From positions 186,001 through 250,000 of the forward strand of contig CAVWFK010000001.1 of NCBI GenBank assembly GCA_963754235.1: a DNA stretch of 64,000 nt, in the 5' to 3' direction. Below are positions 49,959 to 59,598 of the stretch, piece by piece. The notes under the pieces were generated by a model. It was not told the origin of the DNA and made no database searches. It saw only the letters and a program-made list of their open reading frames with translations. Position numbers and translations under genes: made by a program. Source of the stretch: DATAYA01 sp963754235 (GTDB taxonomy: Bacteria; Pseudomonadota; Alphaproteobacteria; Acetobacterales; Acetobacteraceae). The stretch's first letter is position 1; every line of letters starts with the position of its first letter.

Positions 49959-51818
49959 TGCGCGCGGCGCTTCTGGTCCTGCTGGCCCTGCTCGCGGCGG
50001 GGAGCGGGGCGCGGGCCGAAGGGTGGCGGCATTTCCGCATCATCCTGTGGCAGACGCCGACACCCGCGCAGATCCCGGCGCTGAAGCGGCTCGGCGTGGA
50101 GGCGACCAAGATCATCGCCAACCGCAGCGGCAAGGGTGCGCTGGTCGATCGCGCGGCAATCGCCCCGCTGCTGGCAGGCGGAATGCGATGGTACGTGGAA
50201 AACATCGCGACCGATTTCTATGCCGCCTATCACCGCTGGCTGCCGCACGCGCCGGTCAACGCGGCCTTCCTCGCCGCCCAGCGCGCGCACCAAGCGGACC
50301 CGGCGAGCCTTGCGCCCTTCATCCGCAAACCGAGCCTTTCCGATCCGGGCGCGCTGGCCGCAATCACGACGCGGTTGCGGCAGACGGTACGCGCCTGGAT
50401 GCCGTACCGGCCGCTCTATTACAGCCTCGGCGACGAAACCGGCATCGCCGACCTCGCGGCCAACTGGGATTTCGATTTCTCGCCTGTCTCGCTCGCCGGG
50501 TTCCGCGACTGGCTGCACGGCCGATATGGCAGCCTCGCCGCGCTGAATGCCGAATGGGGCACGCACGCCGCGCGCTGGGACGAGGTGACGCCGATCACCA
50601 CCACCGCGGCGATGGCCCGCACCGACGATAATTTCGCGCCGTGGTCGGACTTCAAGGCCTGGATGGATACCGCCTTCGCCCGCGCGGTCCGCGCCGGCAC
50701 CGATGCCGTCCACGCCGCCGACCCGGAGGCGCGCGCCGCGATCGAGGGCGCGCAGATCGCCGGCTGGGGCGGCTATGATTACGCGAAGCTCGCCGGCGCC
50801 GTCGATGTCATGGAGATCTACGATGCGGGCGCCAGCCTCGCGATGGCGCGCAGCTTCAACCCGCAACTTGTCCTGCTCACGACCTCGTTCGAAAGCGGCC
50901 CGGCCGCGATCCGCGAAATCTGGCAAGAGGCACTGCGCGGCACAAGCGGGCTGATCCTGTGGGATCCCGACAATAAGGTGGTGCAGACCGACGGCTCGCT
51001 CGGCCCGCGCGGCCGCGAGATGGCGACCACGTTCGACGCGCTGCGCGGGAGCGCGGGCGACCTGCTGCTGCGCGCCGCCCGCGTCGCGCAGCCGGTTGCG
51101 ATCATGGCATCGCAGACCAGTTTTCGCGTGCGCTGGCTGCTGCGCCACCGCGCCGCCGGCGATGCGTGGTCGAAGCGCAGCGCCGCCGACGAATGGGACG
51201 ACACGTCATTGCGCGCCAGCACCGACCAGTTCGCCTCCGCACTGCGCCGGATCGGGATCGCACCGCGCTTCGTCTCCGACGCGCAGGTGGCAGGCGGCGC
51301 TTTGGGCAAGCTGCGCGCGCTGATCCTGCCCGAAATGCTGGCGCTCTCGCCCGAGGCCGCCGCGGCGATCCGGGGCTTCGCGGCGAAAGGCGGGATGGTG
51401 ATCGCCGAGGGCGAGGCGGGCGGTTTCGACGCCCACGGGCGCCGCCTTCCCACCCCCCTGCTCGCCGGGCTGCCTTCGCATCGTCTCGCAGCATCCGACG
51501 TGACGCCCGACCGGCTGCACACCCTGCTCGCTGAAGCCGGCGTGCAACCTGGGGTTTCGGCTGCTCGGCCCGAACGGCGGCACGGCGAGCGATGTCGATG
51601 CGTACGCGCGCACCGATGGCGGCCGGCTGATCCTCGCCTTGCAAAGCGCACAAAGGGGCGGCCCGGTGGTGCTGACCCTGCCGCAGCCGCGTGGCATCAC
51701 GGACCTGCTCGCCGGGAAGGAGCTGGGCCGGACCGATCGGCTGTCGATCACGCTCGATCCCGCCGTGCCGACACTGCTCGCGATCGGTCAGACGGACGTT
51801 CACGCGACCACGCGATAG
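49958..51818 (+). CDS. Secreted glycoside hydrolase (GH42/beta-galactosidase-like), one frameshift near the C-terminus
   Basis: A signal peptide (ALLVLLALLAAGSGARAEG) leads into a TIM-barrel hydrolase. YYSLGDETGIADLAANWDF and FRDWLHGRYGSLAALNAEWG are typical of GH42-type beta-galactosidases, where the Glu of GDE is part of the active site; a trimerisation-like domain follows (KLRALILPEMLALSPEAA and GGMVIAEGEAGGFD). The frame is lost at the GGGG run 51551-51554: removing one G joins AGVQPG to FRLLGPNGGTASDVDAYA and leads to a stop at 51818, a 619-residue protein. As written it would end at 51976 with a nonsense tail. The catalytic domain is intact either way. Confidence 0.8.
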
Positions 51819-52086
51819 GATGGTGCTGCCAGGCAGTGCTGGCTTCCAACCGGCGCTTGGGCGGGGATTCCGTAACGCGATCTTCCGGAGCAGTTCGGTC
51901 ATTGGTCCCATCGCCGGGCACCAATGCGCCAACTCGCTTATCGCCGCGGGGAGCCGGGCCGCGGCATCGGCATTGACATTACTACGGCAATGCCGTATTC
52001 GGCTTCGGCCGCAGAGTCGGCCGTCTAAAATTCTAGAACCGGAGAACCGCAATGATGCAACTGCTTGGTGGACAGGGAGAGTTTAG
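51819..52086. promoter_or_regulatory. Intergenic region with a promoter-like site for the RelE module
   Basis: At 51973-51978 stands TTGACA, and 17 bases later TATTCG, a plausible but weak promoter. GGCATTG (51970-51976) and CAATGCC (51988-51994) form an inverted repeat overlapping it, which could be the operator. The stretch is noticeably less GC-rich than its surroundings. Confidence 0.4.
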
Positions 52087-52449
52087 ATGCACAGTACCGT
52101 CGAAACGCCGGACTTTTTGGCGGTGCTAAAGCCGCTGGTATCGGGCAAGAAGAATTGACCGCGATTGTCAATTATTTGGCGGCAAATCCCGCGGCTGGCG
52201 TGATGATCGAGGGGACTGGCGGCGCGCGCAAGGTTCGCTTTGCCGGTCGCGGAAAGGGCAAGAGCGGAGGCTATCGCGTTATTACCTTCTACGGCGGCGA
52301 ATGATATTCCAGTGTTCTTGCTCAACGTGTTTGCAAAAGGAGACAAAGTCGATGTGTCCCGGAGCGAGCGCAACGAGCTTCGCAAAGAGCTTAAGAGCCT
52401 CGCCGAGGACTATCGATCAGGAGTGCGCCGATATGTCGAAAGCAGGTAG
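52087..52449 (+). pseudogene. RelE/HigB-type toxin with two compensating frameshifts
   Basis: Three frames together give one RelE-family toxin of 120 residues: MHSTVETPDFLA, then GAKAAGIGQEELTAIVNYL, AANPAAGVMIEGTGGARKVR, GRGKGKSGGYRVITFYGG and DIPVFLLNVFAKGDKVDVS. One G is missing near 52122 (GCGGTG for GCGGGTG) and one G too many is present near 52293-52299, so the net length is unchanged. As written no intact toxin can be made. RelE/HigB toxins cut mRNA at the ribosome. It overlaps the antitoxin gene by 17 bases. Confidence 0.82.
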
Positions 52450-52729
52450 CCGGATCCTTCGAAGTGTCCGTCAGGCTCGGGCTTACGCCCGTGGTGAGAG
52501 CACCGAAGGCTTCGTCGTTCGCGTCCCGGAGCATGTGGACGTGAAGGCGATCCGTACGAAACTAGGCCTGAGCCAGGAGACGTTCGCGCTTCGGTTTGGG
52601 TTCAGCCCGGCGGCGGTCCGCGATTGGGAACAGCGGCGGCGCCAGCCTGAGCAGGCGGCCCGCACATTGCTTCTGGTGATCGCCCACAATCCTGAAGCAG
52701 TGACCGAGGCCCTCGCTGCCGCTGCGTGA
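52433..52729 (+). CDS. XRE-family antitoxin (HigA/NadS-like)
   Basis: The 98-residue protein has a C-terminal XRE helix-turn-helix: DVKAIRTKLGLSQETFALRF, GFSPAAVRDWEQRRRQPEQA, with the second helix-turn at SQETFALRFGFS. N-terminal FVVRVPEHVDV is typical of NadS-type antitoxins that follow RelE toxins. The start ATG 52433 lies inside the toxin gene. It looks intact, so the antitoxin may outlive its broken toxin. It probably binds the inverted repeat upstream of the module. Confidence 0.85.
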   Translation: MSKAGSRILRSVRQARAYARGESTEGFVVRVPEHVDVKAIRTKLGLSQETFALRFGFSPAAVRDWEQRRRQPEQAARTLLLVIAHNPEAVTEALAAAA

Positions 52730-52772
52730 CCAGCGGCGGCATCTGCCCTTCGCCCCCTTACAGCGCGGCACG

Positions 52773-53273
52773 CTACACCACATCGTGCGGTCCCAGTCCG
52801 GCCCAGGCGCCGTCGAAATGCAGCAGCGGCTTGGTCTCTGGATCGATGCGCACCGCTTCAACCGCGCCGACCAGCAGGCTGTGCGTCGCCACCGGAAACT
52901 CGTGCATCAGCCGGCACTCGAAACTCACCTTCGCGTCCGCCAGGATCGGACAGCCGATCGCACCCGCCGACCAGGCGCCGAAGCGGAACCGATCCTCGGC
53001 CTGCGAGCCGTCGCGGCCGGCGAAGCTGTCGGCGAGCGCGTGCGCGGCACTCGACAGGACGTTCACGCCGAAGGTGCGGTTGCGCAGGATCAGCGGGAAG
53101 GCGTGGGCGGCGTGGTTCACCGCCACCACCAGTTGCGGCGGCTCAAGCGTCAGCGACATCACCGCCGTCGCGGTCAGCCCGCCGCGCGCGCCCGGCGCGC
53201 CGGTGGTGATCAGCACCACGCCCGCCGGCAGGTGCCGCATCCCCTGCTTGAACAGCGTCGGAGAGACCGGCAT
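52773..53273 (-). CDS. Flavin reductase family protein (FMN-binding split barrel)
   Basis: The 166-residue protein matches the flavin reductase-like domain: FKQGMRHLPAGVVLITTG at the start, ARGGLTATAVMSLTLEPPQL, LVVAVNHAAHAFP, FGVNVLSS and AKVSFECRLMHEF. Such proteins supply reduced FMN to a monooxygenase or act directly. AGGGGATAGGG precedes ATG 53273; a longer frame from 53366 is possible but adds unconserved residues. It is divergent from the LIV transporter operon, with 136 bases between. Its monooxygenase partner is not in the window. Confidence 0.87.
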   Translation of the reverse strand: MPVSPTLFKQGMRHLPAGVVLITTGAPGARGGLTATAVMSLTLEPPQLVVAVNHAAHAFPLILRNRTFGVNVLSSAAHALADSFAGRDGSQAEDRFRFGAWSAGAIGCPILADAKVSFECRLMHEFPVATHSLLVGAVEAVRIDPETKPLLHFDGAWAGLGPHDVV

Positions 53274-53409
53274 CCCTATCCCCTGCGCGGCCGAGGCCAC
53301 ACCGTCAAGCCGCGGCACGCTTCGTCCTTGACCGCAGGGGGTGCCGTCAGCAATCGTCACACGCATGGCGGACCCGCGTGACGGTGGCTGACGTCCGGAG
53401 GACGTCCGA

Positions 53410-54193
53410 TTGACGGAGGATGACGCACGCGGCCCGCTGCTGAGCGTCCGTGATGTCGTGGTGCACTTCGGCGGCATCATCGCACTGGGCGGCGTCTCGC
53501 TCGACGTATCGCGGAGCGAGATCTGCGGCCTGATCGGCCCCAACGGGTCCGGCAAGACCACACTGTTCAACTGCATCAGCGGCATCTATCGCCCGACGCG
53601 CGGTGCCGTCGTGATCGACGGGCATCGCGTCGCCGGTCAGAAGAAACACCGCATGGCCGGGTTCGGCATCGGGCGGACGTTCCAGAACCTCGCTCTGTTC
53701 CGCAGCCTGACGGTCGCCGAGAACATCCTCGTCGGCGCGCATCATCTGGGGCATTCGGGCTTCACCGCCAACGCGCTGCGGCTGCGCGCGGCGGGTGCCG
53801 AGGAGCGGGCGGCGCAAGCGCGGTTGCGCGGGCTGCTGGAGCTGCTGTCGCTCGAAGCATTCGCCGAGGCGCGCGTCGCCGACCTGTCGTTCGGCACCGC
53901 CAAGCGCGTCGAGCTCGGCCGCGCGCTGATCGGCGAGCCGAAACTGCTTTTGCTGGACGAGCCGGCGGGAGGGCTCAATCACGGCGAGGTCGATGAGCTT
54001 GCCATCCTGCTGCGGCGCATCCGGGCGCATTTCTCGCTCAGCATCCTGCTGGTCGAGCATCACATGAATTTGGTGATGCGGGTCTCCGACCATGTCGTGG
54101 CGCTCGAGTTCGGCCTCAAGATCGCCGACGGCACGCCCGATGCGGTGCGCCGCAATCCCGACGTGATCCGCGCCTATCTCGGCGAGGCGGACC

Positions 54194-54210
<17 letters not shown>
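53410..54210 (+). CDS. livG: Branched-chain-type ABC transporter ATP-binding protein LivG
   Basis: The 266-residue ATPase has GPNGSGKTT near 43-51, RTFQNLALFRSLTVAENIL, the LivG signature DLSFGTAKRVELGRAL and LLLLDEPAGGL, with the switch histidine in LVEHHMNLVM. GGAGG at 53397-53401 points to TTG 53410 as start. It overlaps livF by 17 bases. Together with LivF it drives the LivHM channel. The substrate range of this family extends well beyond amino acids to amides, urea and aromatic or hydroxy acids. Confidence 0.94.
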
Positions 54211-54904
<694 letters not shown>

Positions 54905-54906
54905 GC

Positions 54907-55785
54907 ATGGCCGGGCTGCTGCATCAGCTCCTTTCCGGCATCGCGAGCGGCGGCATTTACGCGAGCCTCGCACTCGCGTTGGTGATGATCTACCAGGCGA
55001 CGCACTATGTGAACTTCGCGCAGGGCGAAATGGCGACGTTCTCGACCTTTATCGCCCTCGCATTGATCTATGGCGGATTCCCCTATTGGGTTGCGTTCTT
55101 TTTGACCATCGCGATCTCGTTCGCGATCGGGGTCGCGATCGAGCGCATCCTGCTGCGGCCGATGGCGGATGCCCCGGTACTCTCCGCGGTCGGCGTATCG
55201 ATCGGCCTGCTGGTGATCTTCAACGCGTGCAGCGGCTGGTTTTTCGGCTACACCATCAAGCGCTTCCCGAGCCCGTTCGAGGGTCAGCGCAGCGGCGGCT
55301 TCCTCGGCGGCTACGTCTCGCCGCACGAGCTGGGCTCGACGGCGGTGACGCTGATCATGCTGATCGGCATCTATCTGTTCTTCCGTCACACCAGGCTCGG
55401 CCTCGCGATGCGCGCCGCTGCCTACAACCCGGTCTCGAGCCGGCTGGTCGGCATTCGCGTCGGCTGGATGCTCGCCCTCGGCTGGGGCCTCGCGGCGGCG
55501 ATCGGGGCGGTCGCGGGAATGATGATCGCGCCGGTGGTGTTCCTCGATCCGAACATGATGGCGGGCATCCTGCTCTACGCATTCGCCGCGGCCCTGCTCG
55601 GCGGCATCGCCAATCCGCTCGGGGCCGTGATCGGCGGCTTCGCCGTCGGCATCATCGAGAATATCGGCGGCGCCTATCTCGTCGGGCCGGAGCTGAAGCT
55701 GACCTTGGCGCTGGCGGTGATCGCCGCGGTGCTGGTGATCAAGCCCTCCGGCCTGCTCGGGCGCGCCGTGGTGAGCCGGGTATGA
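54907..55785 (+). CDS. livH: Branched-chain-type ABC transporter permease LivH
   Basis: The 292-residue inner-membrane protein starts MAGLLHQLLSGIASGGIYAS and shows eight hydrophobic helices with VMIYQATHYVNFAQGEMATF, the LivH landmark, and the ATPase-contact loop GLAMRAAAYNPVSSRLVGI. GGIANPLGAVIGGFAVGIIE near the end is also typical. ATG 54907 is chosen over a TTG at 54901. A 98-base palindrome of the REP-A family lies in the 184-base gap to livM. Confidence 0.94.
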   Translation: MAGLLHQLLSGIASGGIYASLALALVMIYQATHYVNFAQGEMATFSTFIALALIYGGFPYWVAFFLTIAISFAIGVAIERILLRPMADAPVLSAVGVSIGLLVIFNACSGWFFGYTIKRFPSPFEGQRSGGFLGGYVSPHELGSTAVTLIMLIGIYLFFRHTRLGLAMRAAAYNPVSSRLVGIRVGWMLALGWGLAAAIGAVAGMMIAPVVFLDPNMMAGILLYAFAAALLGGIANPLGAVIGGFAVGIIENIGGAYLVGPELKLTLALAVIAAVLVIKPSGLLGRAVVSRV

Positions 55786-55833
55786 TTCCAGAAATCCGAC
55801 CCGCAGACGATGAAATCCGTGGCGATATCTCAT

Positions 55834-55931
55834 CGTCATCGCGAGGCGCGGAGCGCCGTGGCGATCCAGGCGGGCCGCTCGGTGTCGCACGCCTGGATCG
55901 CCACGCCGCCAAGCGGCGGCTCGCGATGACG
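55834..55931. repeat. REP-A extragenic palindrome, full copy inside the liv operon
   Basis: The 98-base element begins CGTCATCGCGAGGCGCGG and ends GGCTCGCGATGACG, followed by a GAGCCAGGAGCGG-T5-CTTTCT tail that also occurs beside other copies. It separates livH from livM. Its long stem could cause partial termination or protect mRNA ends, giving different amounts of LivFGH and LivMK. Confidence 0.92.
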
Positions 55932-55969
55932 GCTGAGCCAGGAGCGGTTTTTCTTTCTGGGCGCCGGGT

Positions 55970-57004
55970 ATGAGGCGCGCTCTTCCACTCGCAATCGGCG
56001 CCATCGTGCTGCTGGCGCCGCTGGTGCTGTTCAGCGACTACCATCTGTTCCAGCTCACGCTTACCGTCGCCTACGCGATCGCGATTCTCGGCCTCAACCT
56101 CGTGACCGGCTATAACGGCCAGATCTCGCTCGGTCACGGCGCCTTCTACGCGATCGGCGCCTACACGACCGCGATTCTGATGAACAATTACGGCGTGCCG
56201 TACTGGGCGACGATCCCGGTCTCGGCGCTGATCTGTGCCGGCTTCGGCTTCGCCGTCGGCCTGCCGGCGCTGCGGCTGGGCGGGCTCTATCTGGCGCTGG
56301 TGACATTTGCGATCGCGGTCGCGGTGCCGCAGGTGCTCAAGGTGAACGCGCTCGGGCCGTGGACCGGCGGCGCGCAGGGCATCGTGCTCGACAAGCCGGA
56401 CGCGCCGTTCGGCCTGCCGCTCTCGTCGGACCAGTGGCTGTACCTGTTCGCGCTGGCGATCGCGGCCGTGCTGTTTGCCTTGGCGCGGAATCTCGTGAAT
56501 GGCCGGATCGGGCGGGCGATGATGGCGGTGCGCGACCATCCGCTCGCCGCCGAGGCGATGGGTGTGCCGATCGCCATGCTCAAGACGCGCACCTTCGCGG
56601 TCAGCGCGCTCTACACCGGCGTCGCCGGCTCGATCGGCGCGATCGCGGTCGCGTTCGTCGCCCCCGACAGCTTCCAGGTGTTCCTGTCGATCTTCCTGTT
56701 CGTCGGGCTGGTGGTGGGCGGCGTGGGTTCGCTGGCGGGCCCGGTGTTCGGCGCGTTCTTTGTCCAGTTCATCCCCAATCTGGCGCAGAACGTGAGCAAG
56801 GCGGCGCCCGGCGCGGTCTATGGGGTTATCCTGATCGCGTTCCTCTATCTGATGCCGGGCGGCGTCGCTGGCGCGTGGCGGCAGGTTGTGGCAGCGTTGA
56901 CGAAACACCCGGCAGCGCCGCTGCCCGATCAGACGCGCGGCGCGCTGGCCGCCGACGCGCCGCAACCAGCGGCCAGCGAAGGAGGAAAGGCCCATGCTGG
57001 ATAG
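55970..57004 (+). CDS. livM: Branched-chain-type ABC transporter permease LivM
   Basis: The 344-residue permease has nine hydrophobic segments and the LivM landmarks LNLVTGYNGQISLGHGAFYAIGAY, LRLGGLYLALVTFAIAVAVP and GRAMMAVRDHPLAAEAMGVP, the last being the ATPase-contact loop. The C-terminal tail (KHPAAPLPDQTRGALAADAP) is long and hydrophilic and should face the cytoplasm. It starts 184 bases after livH because of the palindrome insertion, and overlaps the binding-protein gene by 11 bases. Confidence 0.93.
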   Translation: MRRALPLAIGAIVLLAPLVLFSDYHLFQLTLTVAYAIAILGLNLVTGYNGQISLGHGAFYAIGAYTTAILMNNYGVPYWATIPVSALICAGFGFAVGLPALRLGGLYLALVTFAIAVAVPQVLKVNALGPWTGGAQGIVLDKPDAPFGLPLSSDQWLYLFALAIAAVLFALARNLVNGRIGRAMMAVRDHPLAAEAMGVPIAMLKTRTFAVSALYTGVAGSIGAIAVAFVAPDSFQVFLSIFLFVGLVVGGVGSLAGPVFGAFFVQFIPNLAQNVSKAAPGAVYGVILIAFLYLMPGGVAGAWRQVVAALTKHPAAPLPDQTRGALAADAPQPAASEGGKAHAG

Positions 57005-58196
57005 GAGAACCCTGCTCCAGGGAACGCTGCTCGCCGCAGCACTGCCGTCGGCCGCAGCCCGCGCCGCCGCGATGCCCGGTGTCACCAAGAGCACGGTCAA
57101 GATCGGCAACACCATACCCTATAGCGGCCCCGGTTCGGCGTACGGCGTGATCGGCCGGGGTGATACTGCCTATTTCAAGATGATCAACGACCAGGGCGGC
57201 ATCAACGGCCGCAAGATCGACTTCATCTCGGTCGATGACGGCTACAGCCCGCCGCGCACCGTCGAGGAGACGCGCAAGCTGGTCGAGGCCGACGGCGTGA
57301 GCTTCATGTTCAACGGCCTCGGCACGCCGACGCAGAGCGCGGTCCATAAATACCTCAACAGCCGCAAGGTGCCGCAGCTTTTCGTGTCGACCGGCGCCGA
57401 CAAGTGGGGCGACCCCAAGCACTTCCCGTGGACGATCGGATGGCAGCCGAGCTACCGCACCGAGGCCGCGATCTATGCGAAGTATCTGCTGCAAACGAAG
57501 CCCGATGCCAAGGTCGGCATTCTCTACCAGAACGATGATTTCGGGAAGGACTACCTGATCGGATTCAAGGAAGGGCTTGGCGCCAAGGCGAAGAGCATGA
57601 TCGTCAAGGAGGTCTCCTACGAGACCACCGACCCGACGATCGACAGCCAGGCGGTCAGCCTGCAATCGGCCGGCTGCAATACCGTGCTGACGGCGGCGAT
57701 CCCCAAATTCGCGGCCCAGATGATCCGCAAGATGGCGGACATGAATTACAAGCCGCTGCATATCATGAGCAACGTCTCGATCTCGGTCGGATCGGTCATC
57801 AAGCCGGCCGGGCCGCAGAACGCCGTGGGCATGATCAGCGCCGCCTATCTCAAGGACAACACCGATCCCCAGTGGAAGAACGATTCCGGCATGAACCAAT
57901 GGCGCGGCTTCGTGGCCAAGTACATGCCGGGCGCAGAACTGAACAACTCGAACCTTGTCTATAGCTATGGCGTGACCATGACGATGGTGCAGGTGCTGAA
58001 GCAGTGCGGGTCCGATCTCTCGCGCATCAATATCATGAAGCAGGCGGCGAGCCTGGCGCCGATGGAGCTGCCGGTGCTGCTGCCCGGCATCAAGGTCAGC
58101 ACCAGTGCGACGAACTTCCATCCGATCCGCTCGATGCAGCTTCAGAAGTGGAACGGCAGCGCGTGGGAGTTGTTCGGCAACGTGATCGCGGCTTAG
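56994..58196 (+). CDS. livK: Branched-chain-type periplasmic substrate-binding protein
   Basis: The 400-residue protein starts MLDRRTLLQGTLLAAALPSA, a signal with a twin-arginine-like start. The mature part is a Peripla_BP_6/LivJ-type binder: VKIGNTIPYSGPGSAYGVIG, MINDQGGINGRKIDF, VGILYQNDDFGKDYLIGFK and the Asp/Tyr-rich pocket segments. GGAGGAAAGG lies ahead of ATG 56994. In this family the pocket of close relatives binds amino acids, aromatic acids or hydroxy acids, so the next genes give the best hint at the ligand. It ends four bases before a repeat block. Confidence 0.93.
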   Translation: MLDRRTLLQGTLLAAALPSAAARAAAMPGVTKSTVKIGNTIPYSGPGSAYGVIGRGDTAYFKMINDQGGINGRKIDFISVDDGYSPPRTVEETRKLVEADGVSFMFNGLGTPTQSAVHKYLNSRKVPQLFVSTGADKWGDPKHFPWTIGWQPSYRTEAAIYAKYLLQTKPDAKVGILYQNDDFGKDYLIGFKEGLGAKAKSMIVKEVSYETTDPTIDSQAVSLQSAGCNTVLTAAIPKFAAQMIRKMADMNYKPLHIMSNVSISVGSVIKPAGPQNAVGMISAAYLKDNTDPQWKNDSGMNQWRGFVAKYMPGAELNNSNLVYSYGVTMTMVQVLKQCGSDLSRINIMKQAASLAPMELPVLLPGIKVSTSATNFHPIRSMQLQKWNGSAWELFGNVIAA

Positions 58197-58198
58197 CA

Positions 58199-58333
58199 CC
58201 CCTCTCCGCCCCTCGGGGCGGAGAGGGAGGGGACCCGCCGCGGAGCGGCGGGGAGGGTGAGGTGGGTGGCGCCCGGCGCTCTGGAATCCCCCACCTCACC
58301 CCAACCCTCTCCGCCCCCAGGGGCGGAGAGGGG
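58199..58333. repeat. REP-B composite palindrome (two hairpins flanking an inverted pair)
   Basis: Two near-identical hairpins, arms CCCTCTCCGCCCC and GGGGCGGAGAGGG with loops TC (58200-58227) and CA (58305-58332), flank GGGTGAGGTGGG and CCCACCTCACCC. The whole block is thus a nested palindrome. A fragment of the same family occurs at about 46655-46696. It lies between the transporter and the catabolic genes. Confidence 0.92.
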
Positions 58334-58371
58334 GCAGCGCGAATAGAGCCGCACATGGCGGGAGGCAGGAC

Positions 58372-59598
58372 TTGGACTTCGCTTACACCGAGAAGGTCGA
58401 GACGCTGCGCCGCCGCGTGCAGGACTTCATGGACCGCCACGTGTATCCGAACGAGGCGGTCTATCGCGACCAGCAGGCGGCGATGGCCGACCGCTGGCAG
58501 CCGGTGCCGATCGTCGAGGAACTCAAACCCCTTGCACGCGAAGAAGGACTCTGGAACCTCTTTTTGCCGCACTCGCCACGCGGGCCGGGGCTGACCAACC
58601 TCGAATACGCCCCGCTCGCCGAGATCATGGGGCGCGTCGCCTGGGCGTCGGAGGTGTTCAACTGCTCCGCCCCCGACACCGGCAATATGGAAACACTCGA
58701 CCGCTACGGCACCGAAGCGCAGAAGCGCGAATGGCTCGAACCGCTGCTCGCCGGAGAAATCCGCAGCGCGTTCTGCATGACCGAGCCCGACGTAGCGTCG
58801 TCGGATGCCACGAACATCCGCTGCCGGATCGAGCGGCAGGGCGGCGACTACGTCATCAACGGGCGCAAATGGTGGTCGTCCGGCGCCGGCGACCCGCGCT
58901 GCCGGCTGCTGATCGTGATGGGCAAGACCGATCCCGACACGCCCGACCGCTATCGGCAGCAATCGATGATCCTGGTGGCGCGCGACGCGCCCGGCGTCAC
59001 GGTCAAGCGGATGCTGCCGGTGTTCGGCTTCGACGACGCGCCGCACGGCCATGGCGACGTGCTGTTCGAGAACGTGCGGGTGCCCGCGTCGAACCTGCTG
59101 CTCGGCGAAGGGCGCGGCTTCGAGATCGCGCAGGGCCGGCTCGGGCCGGGGCGCATCCATCACTGCATGAGGGCGATCGGGCTCGCCGAACGGGCGCTGG
59201 AGATGACGTGCAAGCGCGCACTCGAACGCGCCCCGTTCGGCAAGCCGCTCGCGGAGCAGGGCGTGATCCTCGACCGCATCGCACAGAGCCGCATCATGAT
59301 CGACCAGGCGCGACTGCTGGTGCTGCACGCGGCCTGGCGCATGGATGCCGTCGGCAACAAGGAGGCGCGACGCGAGATCGCCGAGATCAAGGTCGCGGCC
59401 CCGGAGATGGCGTGCCAGGTGATCGACTGGGCGATCCAGGCACACGGCGCGGGCGGCGTGTCGGACGATTTCGGGTTGGCGGCAATGTACAAGAACGCGC
59501 GCACGCTGCGCATCGTCGATGGCCCGGACGAGGTGCATCGCTTCCAGCTCGGGCGGATGGAGGTGAACAAATATCGCCAGGCGCGACCGGCCTCGTGA
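58372..59598 (+). CDS. Acyl-CoA dehydrogenase family protein (ACAD10/11, LvaC-like)
   Basis: The 408-residue flavoprotein starts MDFAYTEKVETLRRRVQDF and has AFCMTEPDVASSDATNIRC (FAD and substrate loop), GRKWWSSGAGDPRC, GPGRIHHCMRAIGLAERALE and IQAHGAGGVSDDF near the end. This is the long-tailed ACAD10/11-like class rather than a short-chain fatty acyl dehydrogenase. GGAGG at 58361-58365 fixes the TTG start at 58372. It overlaps the SDR gene by one base, and a phosphotransferase gene follows, the same pairing as in human ACAD10/11 and bacterial LvaA/LvaC. Confidence 0.92.
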   Translation: MDFAYTEKVETLRRRVQDFMDRHVYPNEAVYRDQQAAMADRWQPVPIVEELKPLAREEGLWNLFLPHSPRGPGLTNLEYAPLAEIMGRVAWASEVFNCSAPDTGNMETLDRYGTEAQKREWLEPLLAGEIRSAFCMTEPDVASSDATNIRCRIERQGGDYVINGRKWWSSGAGDPRCRLLIVMGKTDPDTPDRYRQQSMILVARDAPGVTVKRMLPVFGFDDAPHGHGDVLFENVRVPASNLLLGEGRGFEIAQGRLGPGRIHHCMRAIGLAERALEMTCKRALERAPFGKPLAEQGVILDRIAQSRIMIDQARLLVLHAAWRMDAVGNKEARREIAEIKVAAPEMACQVIDWAIQAHGAGGVSDDFGLAAMYKNARTLRIVDGPDEVHRFQLGRMEVNKYRQARPAS

